Below the pieces are notes generated by a model. That model ran no database searches, was not told where the DNA came from, and saw nothing but the letters and a program-made list of their open reading frames with translations. Of a stretch of DNA of 64,000 bases, positions 24,237 to 37,315 are shown in pieces (positions within the stretch are counted from its first letter, which is position 1; every line of letters starts with the position of its first letter). The stretch spans positions 620,001-684,000 of the forward strand of contig VWZL01000192.1 of assembly GCA_013396915.1 (NCBI GenBank), written 5' to 3'. The translations under genes and the position numbers were made by a program. Source of the DNA: Stercorarius parasiticus (lineage: Eukaryota > Chordata > Aves > Charadriiformes > Stercorariidae).

Positions 24237-24741
24237 ACAAGCAACCCAGCACTGTTTGTCCTCGTTTTTGTGAATTCTGGCAGACACAGGCCTCCGGGAG
24301 GAGTTGCCAGCAGGTAAAATTGACAGCAGGCTATAGCTGACTGCGTGTCTGCCACAAGGATCAGCTCCCACCAGGCCTGACACACGTTGTCACCCTTGTT
24401 GCACTAGCAATAAAGGATGCGCAGGCTGGCGGAGTTGTAGAGGAGAGATCTTTTCTGAGCATGCACCAAGACTGACATATTGAGAGACCCGCTTTTGGTT
24501 ATAGCCCAGCACCAAATTATATTCTTGAGTCAGGCTGTGTGAAAACTTGATTTTTCAGAGATGGCTGCCAAATTGAGGAAAACAATGATGGTAGCAATAG
24601 AGCAACAAAAACAACCCAAAAAAATTGAGCTAAGTGTAAAATCCGGGGAGAAGGGAAGAGGGGAGGGTTTGTTTCTGAAATAAGAAATGTCCTTTTGCTC
24701 AACCCAGAATGAAAAGTTCTGCTACAGGCACTTGTAAGGAC

Positions 24742-24756
24742 AAAAAAAAAAAAAAA
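24742..24756 (+). repeat. Poly-A run, 15 nt
   Basis: Uninterrupted A run in unique sequence. Confidence 0.9.
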
Positions 24757-25974
24757 GTAATCACTGAGGGAACACCATCACCCACCATTTCCTCAGTAGT
24801 TTAGGAATTAGAACATTTAACCCTGGCTGTAAGACATCCCTGTGTCTGAGGAGGTCTGAACCTGTGCGTACCATTGATGAGGTTGCTAAGCTAACACGGT
24901 TATATGTGATCCTGATCATTCACAATATCCCTGATTCATATTGTTCCACCAAAAGAGTATACAATCCGAATTTGCTAAGATAGCCGGAAAATAAGCAAAC
25001 AGAAATCGTAAATAGGAATTACCATAAACTGCTTATCCAGGACTAGTCTTCATCTAGAGAGGACGGGAAAGAAAATAACTTAATTTTTCTCTTTCAGCAT
25101 TCAGTTTTTCATTTGCTATATTTTTTTCCCCCTGCTGCCACTGAATTTTTTTCTTTTTTAATCTGTACATGATTTATCCATATGTCTGGGGGTGGGTGAC
25201 AAACTTCATTTAAAGTTAAATTCTTCAAACAGTGTATAAGAATATTAATTGCTGTAGCCAGCTTTTTTCAAGAACCCAGGCTCTGATAATCAGGTCCCCT
25301 CTGTTAATTTCCCTGATTAATGTCTCTGACTGATGTTTAAATATACCCGTTGGGATCTCACACTATTTAACATGCATATAAAAGCCTAAAAATAATCCCA
25401 GGGAAAGTCCCATCCTGAGAAGAGCGTACTCCATCAGTGTGGGCACTTTACTTGGATTCACATCACGTGTTTTGTCACAGTTTACCAGGTGCTGTTTGTA
25501 CTGTTTTTCCGATATTTGCAGTGAATCTGCCCCACTAGGTGCAACATTTAAAACTGGGCCAGAGCATCACTTTGTTCATTATGGACTGAGAAAAAAATTA
25601 CACTGCTCTGTATGGCATAGAATGATGCTGAAGTAGAAGAGATAAGAAATGCTATTCTGAGCAATTGTGGAATGTTTCTTTAACTTCTATACTTGATGGT
25701 TGGCTAATGCCTTTCTATCTTTTTTAAATAGGGATCATCATACCAGTTTCTAACCATGGTTTATATTTCTAATCTCAAAGAAGTTGTTTAAATGGAGGTA
25801 AATGCAGATAAAAAGATTTTTTAGCAATTATACTATGAAGCTTATGTTGTGTCTAAATAAAAAGATGATATTTTTATCATCTGTTCTAGAAATCTGGATT
25901 TTCTTAGATTTCCATTACAGGAACAAACATCATTCCATTATGTCCTGTATGTCCTAATCTTTTTTTTTTTTTTT

Positions 25975-26001
25975 NNNNNNNNNNNNNNNNNNNNNNNNNN
26001 N
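25975..26001. other. Assembly gap of 27 N
   Basis: Twenty-seven unknown bases lie between a 15-nt T run (25960-25974) and the tail part of a CR1 element. The missing sequence is likely low-complexity or CR1 body that defeated the reads, and the true length may differ from 27. Confidence 0.98.
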
Positions 26002-26067
26002 TGTATGGTTGGACTCGATGATCTCAAAGATCCTTTCCAACCATGAAGATTCTATGATTCTATGATC
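26002..26067 (+). mobile_element. CR1 LINE 3' end, cut by the gap
   Basis: It begins directly after the N gap with 'ggttggactcgatgatctca', runs through 'gatcctttccaacc' and ends in the CR1 tail 'attctatgattctatgat'. The 5' part may lie within the gap or be absent. The tail is well kept, so this copy is younger than the one at 8.2 kb. Confidence 0.9.
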
Positions 26068-29000
26068 TGTTTCCGTGAACACGGTAACCACCCAAAATGC
26101 ATCAAAAAAATTGTATTATCCAGCCATGCCCTTGGACACCAATATATTTACTTTGAGGAGAACACTCATGATACCTACCTAAATAATTAAGAGGCATTTT
26201 ATCCAACAAGGCACTTTTCCAGGGGATTAGATTCTTTTGAAAGAAACATTCAATACATCACAAGAATTACTTCCACACATTGTAGGTGCAATGTGTTACA
26301 GGCCATCCCGCCCTGGAAACTGTGGGAAATCGATGTACGATATGATTAAATGACTTGTTTAATTATACATTAAGCTTATATGGGAAGATCATATCTGCTC
26401 AGAACTCTTCCAACCATTCACAGCCTGCAAATCACTAAACTCATCAGAAGGAAACTCCCTGTAGGCCAAAAACATGACAAAGGGATTTATATCGTAACTG
26501 AGGAAGAAGTCTAAACCTTACCAAAGGATGTCCACTACAACCACAGTAAATATTCCTACAATGGACTCATAAAACCCTTGATCTTTCACTTGTATTTTTG
26601 CAGCGCATATTACACTTCATGAAGTTCACCAAATGTCCTACTTATGAAATGAAAGCACAAGAATGAACCATGTAGACAATAAATAACGGACAAAATCACC
26701 TCCGATTGGGGAGATTCTTTCTCCTACAAAACAGTTACTTGCTACTATTTCAATCCTGATCACCAAAAAAGACTTACAAAAGCCTTTTAAAGCTGAATCT
26801 GAGAACTAAAATTTGTCACTTGTTTGGTTACCAAAAACCTGGATTCAATCATAGTCTCAATTTTGTGATGCATTGTACTGTTTGTCCCATTGGCTGCCAG
26901 TATCTGCATGTTCCTCTACAAACATGTCTTCTATTCCTCGGTACCAATCACTTTTTCTAGAGTTATGACCTGATATTTACCTAATTAAGCTGGTAATTTG
27001 ATTTCAGTTTTAATTCAGCTTTAAAACCCACTGCTTTTGTGTTCAAAAGCATGTTCACATTTTTTATACACTGAGTAGGCTAATAAAAGTTATCTTTACT
27101 TACAACTAATCTATGATTAAAAAATCGTACATATTTTCTACTGGTTTTTAATTTTGGTGATTCTTCTGGATCATTATTTTGTCTTTTTGTTGCACAAACA
27201 TTTCTTTTCAGTAAAGTAGTTTAATTGAAAAATTAAAAAAACCACACTTTCTGAAACTCTTAATTCATCTGCCTATTTTTTTTTTTCAGATTCACCTGAA
27301 AGTCCACATCTTTCTGTATTTTTTTCATACAGAAAGATAATTTTAGGAGGAAATTTTAACTAAAATCCCTTTCAGTCATTTTTGGGCAAGGAAATCTATG
27401 TGTAATTAATGGTGATGATTATGAGTAGGAATGTCTTACAGTACATTAGACATTTGCAATATAAATGCGTCTCTCTGTTCCAATCATCTTCGTCTCTTTG
27501 TAAAGCCAGTGGAAAGGAATTTAGACCATGATTCCTATCACCTCCTTCATCCAACTGCATTACAGTGACAACATTTCAATATTTGTCCAGATGACTTCCA
27601 CCCTAGACCCTGAACATTTTTAGATGCTCTGGACACTTAGTTGAGATCAATCCAGCTGCCAATATATCACTGTCGGAGTAAGGAAGCTGGATAGAAGGTG
27701 AACTAGACACACCATAGGAAGACGCAGCAGTGCTTGGATTAGCTATCTACTTGTTGATAAGCTTGCAGTTTCTAACTCCACATTTCCTAACAGAGACTGA
27801 TTATATGAGTTTTCATCCCCAGGATTTCCACATACGGTGTATAGACTAAATATCAAAGGTCTCTGAACTGTGAATGATATTTACCCACAGTATACGTGTC
27901 ATTAACAAGTAGCTAAGAAAAGATTGATCTAGACTCTGACTTTAAGAAAAGATCTGGCAGCTGTGTGTGTACAACTTGTGTTACCAGCAGAAGTATTATC
28001 CTTGTAAAATGTTGGGGCTTCATGTTTAGAGCTAAATACTGCATTTTGACTCTGCTTTCTTGGCTAAGTCATCACAAATTGTTTCAGATTGACCAAATTG
28101 TTTTTGCTGTTTTGTTTATCATCATACTTTGGTTTGGATCATATGAAACATTGTATTCTTTTCTAAGCTATTTTTAAATAGCAAACATGCCAATCAAAGC
28201 TAAAACCTTAAAAGATACCTCTAAAAAAATGGGCGCATTGATTCACAGTCTAATCACTGGTGTGTCATCTGGGGTTACTCGTAACATCAGTTCTTGCCTG
28301 TTTTTACCTGATTCAGATCAGCAATATGAAATTGAGTCACTCACTTAAAAAAAGATGGGTATCTCTACATTTGGGTCAAATGGTAGCATAGCTAATACTA
28401 AAATCATAGTCCTTTATGGAAACTATACATTATTTAAAGAGTAACAGTAAGTCCTTGATCCTTCTAGATAGGTCAGCCAGCTGCAGTTTGTTGGCACATG
28501 ATGGTTTCTGATCCATGTCCACTAAACTATGTTCACAAGGGGATATATTTACACAGCAGCAATGGAGAGAAAATAAACTCAGAGTACCTGTAGAATGAGT
28601 GCTGGGAAACTCTTGTTGATATGATTTCTGTTCCAAGTCATCACACAGATCTGGGATGTGTGTCCTGCCTTTTCACAGGCACCTTCTCCTTCACATAGTT
28701 GACACCACCTCTGGCTTTAATGTTTCAGAAACACTGGAGCGAGCCATTTGAATGCTTACAAAAATACTTCTTTCCCCCTGAAAGTCTCCACCTCCACTTG
28801 ATGCAAATTCGCATGTTTGCAATGTTTTCAGCAAATATCAGACACCAAAATTGTTTTGCTAAACTCTGCTAGGAGAGCTAGTGAACTCAGCCATTCCATC
28901 TGCTGCCTCCTCACTCCCCAAACACCTGCACTTAACCTGGTTCTCCTTGGCTCATGATCTGCATAACCCACACAGGGCTGGCGAGGGCAGGTCTGTGCCC

Positions 29001-30264
29001 TCAGTCACAGCTATTGCCCACTTCGCAATTAACACTTACCTGTCATGTTGGAAATCAGAGCTTTTGAACAATGTGCAACTACTGCACGGAATCGAGATAT
29101 CAGATACAAGGTCGCAGGTTTTTGTTCTCTGTAAGGTTGCATTTCTTTGTTCTCTGCACTCCCCAAATTCCCTATGCATTCAGCCGGAAATTTATAAAGG
29201 GAAGAAGAGAGCAGGCTAGCTCCATCAAATGATGTGGTTTTGCAGGTGTGCATATGAGAGTAGAAATAATTATAAAAATGATATATACAGAGCAAAAAAA
29301 GTACTGCAGATACAGTTTAGAAAATCTTAGAAGAAACACTAGTTAGCAAGAAAAATACAACAATTATTGATTTTATTGGGTAAGGAAAAATGATGAATTT
29401 TCATCTTCTAGCAGGTGGCAATAGCTTGGTGAATACTTAAATGGATTGGATTTAAAGATATGGCTGCACAATATTATCCTTTATCACTGTCATATTAAAC
29501 CCTGGAAAACTTCATTCACTAAATGAAAACCAAATTGGAAGATGCCATTTTATTTGGGAATAGGTTTATACATTCAAAATTATCCTTGGCGCTTCGGTGT
29601 TAGTACCCCTCCAGTGATAATTTCCAGTGTGTGCAGTTTTAAACATTGTCAGTGGAAGATGGAGGGATAAAAACTTCCAAGGATGCCGATCATTTTAGCA
29701 ACCCTCTCCCCTGCTTGTGTTATCCTCTGTAAGAGCAGAGGCTGCAGTTTTTGTGTTTTCTGACATATGGCTGGAATGAGGCACTCCTTAGTATATTACT
29801 TATGCAGCTTGGTATTTGTCTTGTATGATTATTTTTTCCTTCAGCTAAAAATAATTTAATCACACATTAAAGCCATGCAAATTCCATTGCTTTTGCAGGT
29901 TAGATTCTCCAGATTTATAACCTACTTACCTCACATGGTTTTGTTTTGAGATTTTGAGATTGGCTTTATTTACTATACAGTCTATAAAGTAAAATTATTC
30001 TAAATCACTCCTGTGGAACCATGAAAATGAAACCTCGGATAGGCAAGAGGATTTTTATGTCTTTTAATTAGAGCTTATGTTGAAACTTCAAATGCTACGG
30101 CAAAATGTTCATTGAACAGCCTTTTCTCAAGCTGACTACAAGGGACAGAACCTCAGCTGTCTAGAGATGAGATGTCACAGCTTTTGAGTAGTTTTAAATG
30201 ATAATATCAATATTCAAAATCCTTAGCTCTTACTTAGCCAGGGGCTTTATATAGGAAATTTATT
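26068..30264. other. Unique AT-rich non-coding sequence
   Basis: No gene or repeat is recognised. An octamer-type motif ATGCAAAT occurs near 29875 in an AT-rich stretch. The frame 28881-29219 (112 codons) has no recognisable domain and overlaps open frames on the other strand. Confidence 0.5.
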
Positions 30265-30321
30265 GCTTTACCCCCATTTTACAGCTAGGCACGTTGAGGG
30301 GAGGTGAGTGTTGTACTTGCC
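30265..30321 (-). mobile_element. MIR-like SINE relic
   Basis: The plus strand reads 'tacccccattttacagct', then 'ggcacgttgaggggaggt', then 'gtacttgcc'. This follows the complement of the MIR core ('ccccattttacagatgag', 'actgaggcacagagaggt', 'gacttgccc'). It is short but the block order fits. Confidence 0.55.
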
Positions 30322-30721
30322 TCCTTTCTACAGCTGCCTGGGGGCAACACAGTCATGAGGTTGTCCAGGATTTACTTACAGGCTGTCAGTCTAATCTCAG
30401 GCAATGATTACAACTTGCTAAAATTAATCCTCATGCTTCTAGATTTCAGCTGGTCAGTTGTGATTCAGAAAGTTTGGGCCACCTTGTGCACAATTAGTTC
30501 ACAGTGTTTAGATTTCTTTTTCTTCTTTTCTGAAGTATCAGATAATCCATTCTCTGTGTTTGCAGCCACCTGGACATAGCTGTTACCTATTTTCCCTCCT
30601 GTTCCCTGCCCGTGGCACATGATTTAGTCTTCTGAAGATTGAAAAGCTTCAATTTAACTAAAGTCTTTGGGCTTAAGGTACTGCACGCATGTGAAACATA
30701 CTGGGCTATGATATGCAAGCA
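30322..30721. other. Unique non-coding sequence
   Basis: The frame 30304-30579 is open for 91 codons without a recognised domain. Nothing else is recognised. Confidence 0.5.
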
Positions 30722-30775
30722 GCCAGACCAGATGATCTAATGGTACCTTCTGGCCATAAACTCCATGAAATTATT
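30722..30775 (+). mobile_element. Ancient CR1-type LINE 3' end
   Basis: The run 'ccagaccagatgatctaatg' followed by 'gtaccttctggccataaac' and 'tccatgaaatt' matches the 3' end of older amniote CR1 lineages, which carry 'agatgatctaatggtccctt' and 'ctggccttaaa'. This is a different lineage from the 'ggtcccttccaac' copies elsewhere in the window. Confidence 0.6.
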
Positions 30776-32081
30776 AAACGTATGAAAATGTAGAACATAA
30801 AATACAGGATAATGTTAAGCCAATGGGAATGGTGGAAACTAAGCATCGTGAATATTAGACCCCACGTACTTGGTTTCATTAAACTCTAAGCACTAGAATT
30901 CCCCTCAGGCAATACCATTATACGGGATAATAAAAAAGAAAGAGGAAGAAGCTTTAGGGCCACTTGACCAGTATCTCCCCATATTTGGTAAGTGCACACA
31001 CTAAAACTAATTTTCAAGGAATTAAATGCCTGAGAGTCAATCCAGCAAACTAGGTAAATCCTGTCTCACAGAACACCTGCAATTCAGTGGGAAAGAATTA
31101 TTCTCAGCACCGCTTCAATAAGCTTATGTATGCAAATTTAACTCGACATACAGACAGGTACCGATACTGTAACTGTCTCAACTGTTACTGACTATAGAGT
31201 TTTTGGCAGAATGGGGGAAGAAATTGCTTTTTAAATTTGGAAAGTTTGAGTATTTAGAGCAAGCATCTAATATAGTTTAATGAAAATACTTTTAAGTATA
31301 TTTCCCAGTTAATTCAGCTAACAGTTATCTTAGTTCCAGATATACACACGTATTTATTTATTTATTTATTTATTTTCTTGCTAGTAATTGAAGGCAGATT
31401 TCCATAGCAATTGTTCACATCTCCCACGGAAGTATGGTATCGCTTCCAGTGGAGAACTAGTTAAACAGGCCTTGAATCTCACCCAGTTTAAGATTTATGG
31501 TATCTCTCTGCCCTGGTCAAGCTTTTCTAGTCTGTTCTCAATGGAATTCTCCTCTCTTTCTCCTCTGCTAAATATCCTTACATAGAACCTTCATGTGTCT
31601 TGGTCCTGATCCCAAAAAACATGTTGCAACTCTTCAATATACAAGGTAACTTGCCACCTAAATTTTCATGTATAGGTATTTATAAAATTCAAAACACAAA
31701 ATGCAGAGATACTGTCTTATTAATCCCTGAATTGCAGTAACCATATATCTCATGGAGTAAATGCAGCTTATGGCAGATGCCACAGTCATGGTTCCTTGAT
31801 CTGGATGGCAGGTAGAGCGTCACAGCTACTTTCTAGTCTGGCTGTACAAGATTTTTTCCCATACAAGCAGGTGATGAGATGGTCTATACACACTTCTCAT
31901 CCCTGGATGCAGAGTAAATGCACATCTGGACCTCTAGATTGACAGAACTGGCAAAAACAGTATGAAAGTCTGCACCGAGACCAGGAATTCACATACAAAG
32001 CCAGGGAGAATCCTTTCTCCAAAGACCCCACTTTGTAAGAAGCAAAGGTTGGGACTTGAAATCTCTTCCCAGGACCGCATA
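30776..32081. other. Unique non-coding sequence with a (TATT)n run
   Basis: It holds a tetranucleotide microsatellite at 31351-31376. No gene or transposon is recognised. Confidence 0.5.
31351..31376 (+). repeat. (TATT)n microsatellite
   Basis: About six units of TATT without interruption. Confidence 0.9.
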
Positions 32082-32134
32082 GATAAGTGGCAAAGCTAAA
32101 TCTAATCTCTGGACTCCAAAGTCATTGCTCTTCC
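32082..32134 (-). mobile_element. MIR-like SINE relic
   Basis: The plus-strand blocks 'gataagtggcaaagc', 'taatctctggactccaaag' and 'tcattgctctt' follow the complement of the tRNA-like head of MIR ('agtaagtggcagagc', 'ctgactccaaagcc', 'atgctctta'). Divergence is high. A profile search would settle it. Confidence 0.5.
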
Positions 32135-34330
32135 GCGTATGCTCATTTTCATGAATGTTATCTTCTACTGTCGTATGTGTCTTGGTCATCACATACAGGA
32201 GCATACAGGACTAGGCTATGCTAGTACGGATCTGCATGCCAGGAAAATTTGCACATTCAGTGTTTTGTTGTTGATAAGATCAAAGGCAGTTTGTCTCTGC
32301 AAATGCATATCTAATGAGAACAAATATATACCCGAAATCTAAACCTCTTACAGGCTAAGTTTCTCGGACTGTGGTTCAAAGGATTTTTGACTGAAAGGCT
32401 TAATATTCCATTTCCATTTTGTCTTCTGCTGCACATAACCTTGAGTAAAATTCTATGCCCCAGTCTCTGTCTCTAAAGGCAACAATAATAGTGATAACAG
32501 TAATAAAATCTGTCTTTGTTTTGAAGATAAATACATGACAAGATGGAGATATTTGGGTAGTATGATAATGGAGGCCACATAAGTAGCTTAGATGAGTAAT
32601 GTACTCAAACCTGTAGTTCACTGAAAATCTTAGCCACTGGGTTTGGCTTTTAGAATCAGAAATGATCAGTCTTTCTACTATTGTTATTATTGTCCTTGAT
32701 AACTTTAGATCTCTCTGTATGTTCTAGCAATTTGTACTGCATGTGAAATTTTAACTGTGGGCTTGACATTTTAGTTTGAAGTTATATATTTGACAGTGGC
32801 TGTTTAAACATATAGATCTGAACTATTTCTAGCAGCACTTTATTTGAGATTATTTGTTTTCCTGATAAGAACACTGGAATTATATTTGCAAGAACTGGAC
32901 TAAACCACCTGTGGGTATTAAGGATATCATTAATAAAAACACTTTGAAACAGACACCTCTTTCTATGGTGAGTTTTATTTCCATCTAATGCTGGCTCAAT
33001 AGAGAGATGTTAATAAAGGACTTAATCTGGTAGATGCTCCATGTCTACTTCTCTTACAGGGGGTTGAGAGGACTTTCTGATATCTGGAGGAAGTTTGGCT
33101 ACTCCATTTTACACCCATGACTTATTTTTTCTTCTTCTTCACGTAATATAGTCATTCTCTTTCAATGAGAACTTGTATCTTCACATTAACTCATTAACTA
33201 CATTTGTAAACTGTCACTGAAGCAAGCAGAGCTTACAGGAATCTGGACACAATGTTGGCTTTTATTGGTAAAATGCAATTACAAAGGTAATTGGCTCCTA
33301 TATATCTGTGTGACACTTTCTTGGCACTAGCTTCTCCCATTTCTGGATTGCCTTCCCCTCTTCCACTCCTCCTCAATATGTTTTAGTATTGGAGCCAATA
33401 GCCTGGTGACCACTCAGAGGTTATACTTGGCAGGTTTAGGACACAGATGCTGGGTTGCAATATTCAAGGATTTGCGAGAGTTTTTACACCAAGTTCTCTG
33501 AGTGGCTCAGTCTTTAGGACTGACTAATTGCAAAATTACCTTTAAATATTATGGGAGTTAACTTGTTGATGAGTTAACTCCATTTTGTAGAGTTTCAGTT
33601 CTTTTAGTTTATTTCTATCTGGAAAGAATTAAGTTCTCTCACCTTCGGTATCATGTTTTCCAAACATTCTGCCCAAGATGAGATGATGATGAATTATTTT
33701 ACGTAACTTCTTTGCTGATAGAGTGCCTTGAAGACCACCCACCTAAGCCTCTATGAAGTCATTGAGACATATTACCATTTCTGCACCCTACTACAAATAA
33801 TCCAAAGTGTAAAAGAAAAAAACATGCCAGGTGGCTGAAGTGGGAAGTGGGGGTAACAGGAGATGTGATGCTGTCAATTCTTCACCAGTCAAAAGCAGTA
33901 ATCACAGCCCACAAAATGCGAACAAATATAGTTATAGTTTCCTCCATGACTCTTTATGAAAGCTCCCTTGCACAAGATGAATCATAACTCACCAGTTTCA
34001 GGATGAGTACAAACTAGGTACTGCTTCATGTCCCATTGAGCACTGCCGTACACTCAGACTTTATCCCGACATGGGAAAAAAAGAAAGAAAAAGGGGCGGG
34101 GGGGAGGGAGGTGGAGAGGAATAAAAAAAATTTGTTCCTGCATGAATCAGGGTTCCCTAGAGAAAGTTCTTCATGTAGTGGACTTTGCATTAAAGGGGTT
34201 TTAGCATGAAAAACGTGACAGCATGATGCTGACATCAGCCTCAATGGGACGGCTTTTTTCAAAAGAGCATCTCAAAGATAAATAAATGTGAATTCATCAG
34301 CCCCTAAACTGCCTGAGGGTGATAGGTAAA
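32135..34330. other. Unique AT-rich non-coding sequence
   Basis: It contains a G-rich run at 34093-34109. No gene is recognised. Frames are 60-78 codons and without domains. Confidence 0.5.
34093..34109 (+). other. Potential G-quadruplex tract
   Basis: The run GGGGCGGGGGGGAGGG contains four or more G triplets separated by single bases, which fits the usual G-quadruplex pattern. It lies in otherwise AT-rich sequence with no promoter-like features around it. Confidence 0.5.
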
Positions 34331-34412
34331 CTCTTCAGATTACAGGTGAAAAACCTGAGACCCTGCAAGGTGAGATCTGTTTTAGATGTCATGCTTTGCC
34401 CAAGCTCATGTA
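34331..34412 (-). mobile_element. MIR-like SINE relic
   Basis: The plus strand shows 'cagattacaggtgaaaaacc', 'tgagaccctgcaaggtgag' and 'gctttgcccaagctcatg', in the order of the complement of the MIR core ('ttttacagatgaggaaac', 'tgaggc', 'cttgcccaaggtca'). An extra stretch of about 20 bp lies between the second and third blocks. Confidence 0.5.
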
Positions 34413-35595
34413 AAACAATAAAATGGGAAAATATATAATTGGAGAACGTAAAAAAAAAGTTACCAGTCATTCTTCTTTCCTCTTTACCACTCATTCTTCT
34501 TTCCCTCTTTTTAACAAAGGAATATCTCTAAGATTTTTCAATAGAGAAAACTATAACAAAAGGATTTCTTTTGGGGGGGTTGGGAGTTGCTTTATTACTG
34601 TCAGAACCAATGGTCACCTCCGTTTGGACTCTGCAAAGACACGGAGATTCATTTTTCATCTCTGGATCCAGTGAAGCCCTAATGAAGCATTTAGGGATGC
34701 CCACCACTTCTGAAACTTTTGCCTTCAGTTCTAGATGAATTTATGCAGGACCTGAAATAATATTTAATTCTTTGCCAGAATACAAAACAAGCCAAAATCC
34801 ACATTCTACGGTCTTTGTAGGTTGGATAAAGAAAACAATGTCAAAATGCTTCCATTAGTACTTGTCAGGGTATTTCCAGGCTGCTGTGGTAGGCTCTATG
34901 TTTTTGAGAGGCCCGTATGCAATTAACACAAATGAGTGCTCAATAATCAATAAGCACATCCAAAAGCTTAATCAGAATGATTATTTGGAGTGGTATTACT
35001 TTCTGTGCACGAAGTAATCTCTTTGTTTTCTGCTCTACTGACCAGAAATTCTTCAACTTGTTAAGGGTCAAACAAGTTTAGCAACAAAGAGCAAGTCCAA
35101 AAATATAGACAAAGTGCAAGTAGAAAGAATCAGAATTAAGAGAATTCAGACAATACTGTGCAAAGTCAACAAATGTTAATATGATTAATGACTTTGTTAG
35201 GGATGAATTTTAACATAAATAGTCTTAGCAAATTCGTATTTACCATAGGAGACAGATCAAAAATATGTGTGTGTGTGTCTATTCCCACTGGGGAAGCTTT
35301 ATTTTCTTCTGAAAACAAAAATAACAGTGTGACTTAACTCTCTTATTTTGCTCTGCAATTGGGTATTTATGAATAGAATAACTGTGGCAGCAAATATGTC
35401 ATGAGCAATCAATAGGTTGTCATATATTTGTATAAAATATTCATCAGATAACTTGAAACTGAACAAATCCATAAAGCGTGTTGTATCAACTTTGCTTACA
35501 CCAAGCACTGTAGGAAGTATTAGTTCCATTGGCATCCACAGAAATTCTCACATTTGAGCAAAGATGCACAGTCTGGTCTGGAAGGATTTTGTTCC

Positions 35596-35634
35596 TTTTT
35601 TCTTTCCTCTTTTTTTTCTTTTTTTTTTTTTTTT
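35596..35634 (+). repeat. T-rich tract
   Basis: It includes an uninterrupted 16-nt T run at 35619-35634, preceded by T-rich sequence with scattered C. Confidence 0.9.
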
Positions 35635-36304
35635 GAGTAGGCAATTAGGTAAATAAATACGGTTGCAATTTCCTTCTGACAATAATAAATCCTAAATGGC
35701 CAGAAAAACTTACCTAGGAACACAATGGATTTTCCACCTCTCAAAGGTATTCAATCACACTTTTATGTATTGCAAAAGAGTTGTTTGATGCAAAAATGAC
35801 TGAGCAAGAAGCTCCTTTGTTTTCTTGTGCTTATGAAAGAAGTTAGACTGTAATTTTCCTTTCTGGCCCTAGAATTTATGAACTTATAATACCTGAAGTA
35901 TATTTGCAGATGATTTCTAAAAAAGAAGTGGAAATACATAAATAATATCCATTGTTAGCTGAACAGAATTTGTTTGTCTCATACTATTCACTGTATACTG
36001 TCTATATATACCTGTAGATACATCATGTGCAAAAGTTATGGAATATTTAAATGCAGGTCTAATTTAAGTGAACATAACCTTTTGATCTAAAAAATAAACA
36101 ATCTAACAATAGGAAAAATTGCAATCTGTTGAGACATATTTGAGTTATTTTGCAGTAATTGGCTTGGCAGCAGCTTCAGTCACAGATTTCTGTTTCACAG
36201 ATTGTCCCCAAATGAATAAAAGGTTTGCTTTGAAACATAATTAATACTGCGTTCAGCTGCAAGACTTTCTCAGGTTGTCAAAGGAATTTGAAGAAGGTAG
36301 CTAC

Positions 36305-36347
36305 AAAAAAAAATTAAAAAAAAAAAAAGGAAAGAAAAAAAAAAGAA
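36305..36347 (+). repeat. A-rich tract
   Basis: Several A runs separated by single G or TT. Low complexity. Confidence 0.9.
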
Positions 36348-37315
36348 CAGGATGAAATAGCTGAGCCAAATTCAAACGTGAGCTGAAGGACAGCAGGAAA
36401 AAGCACAAAAAGGACTGAAATAAATGACAAAAGTCTTTAAGGCATTAATTTTTAATCAAATCAGCCATCAGCAAATACTTCAATAATGTTCCATGAACTA
36501 TAGAGACACTTTCATATCATCTGTTAAGGTAACGTATGATGGTGATCTATTTGGTTGTGTAGTATGTATGCGTTACAAAAGAGAACAGGCAAGAAAAGCC
36601 TACTATTCTAGTGCTAAAATCATAAATATCTGCTTCACATACACATTTGTTTGCATTTTAAAGCGATGTATAAGTGTTTAGGTTCAGAAAGACTGTTTTG
36701 GGAAATCTATAACCGACTTGGAGTGCAATATGCATCTCAAAGGGAAAGGTGGGTGCAATTTTGATCCTCTCCACAATGAAGGGGTTATTCAGACCCTAAG
36801 CCCTCAGCCACTGCGTACTACATTGGTTTTCTCGCATTTTCTGCAGCATGAGGTTCTGGATGTGCACACAAGGCAGGGGATACAAATCCTTGTTGTCAGT
36901 GAAACGACACCTGGAACCTGGTGTGGAGGGCAGGGCTGTGGTAGAGCCAGAGATGGCATCCAACAGCATTGCTGGGGTAGGGAGTGACAGGCCCAGGTCA
37001 TGGTCCATGGGCAGGGATGGGAAGAGACCCCTGTAGGGGTAGTAAGGTCTGTTATTGCCCTCAGAGCTCTCACATAACCCATTTTTCTTCTAAAGACCAC
37101 CTACGTGACTACTGAAAGAAGGTGGGTCCTGACATTTTAGGTGCCAAAAAGACCCATGGACAACTGAGCACCAAATCTACATAGTAATGTTTGTTAAACT
37201 TCCTTGAAACCTGCCTGCATCTTTTATGCATCAATAGTTTAAAACGTATTGCTAATGGCTTTGCAGTGAAATCCTTCTCCTATTTAATAAAACAAAAAAA
37301 AAGAAACAACATTCG

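Larger units (their letters stand above)
22773..25974. other. Unique AT-rich non-coding sequence, ending at an assembly gap
   Basis: It contains A runs at 24196-24211 (followed by CAAA/AAC-rich sequence to about 24236) and 24742-24756, and a T run at 25960-25974 that leads into the N gap. The reverse frame 23715-23960 is open for 81 codons but has no recognised domain. No transposon is recognised. Confidence 0.5.
34413..37315. other. Unique AT-rich non-coding sequence with A/T tracts
   Basis: It contains T-rich (35596-35634) and A-rich (36305-36347) tracts and a short (GT)n at 35266-35279. A GC-richer section at 36830-37050 opens frames on both strands (36718-36987 plus, 36804-37100 minus) with no known domain. 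No transposon is recognised until the CR1 at 37316. Confidence 0.5.

Noticed and set aside
36718..37100. Overlapping frames on both strands in a GC-richer section, possibly an exon
   Set aside because: No recognisable domain on either strand. Dual openings follow from scarce stop codons. Left as unassigned sequence.
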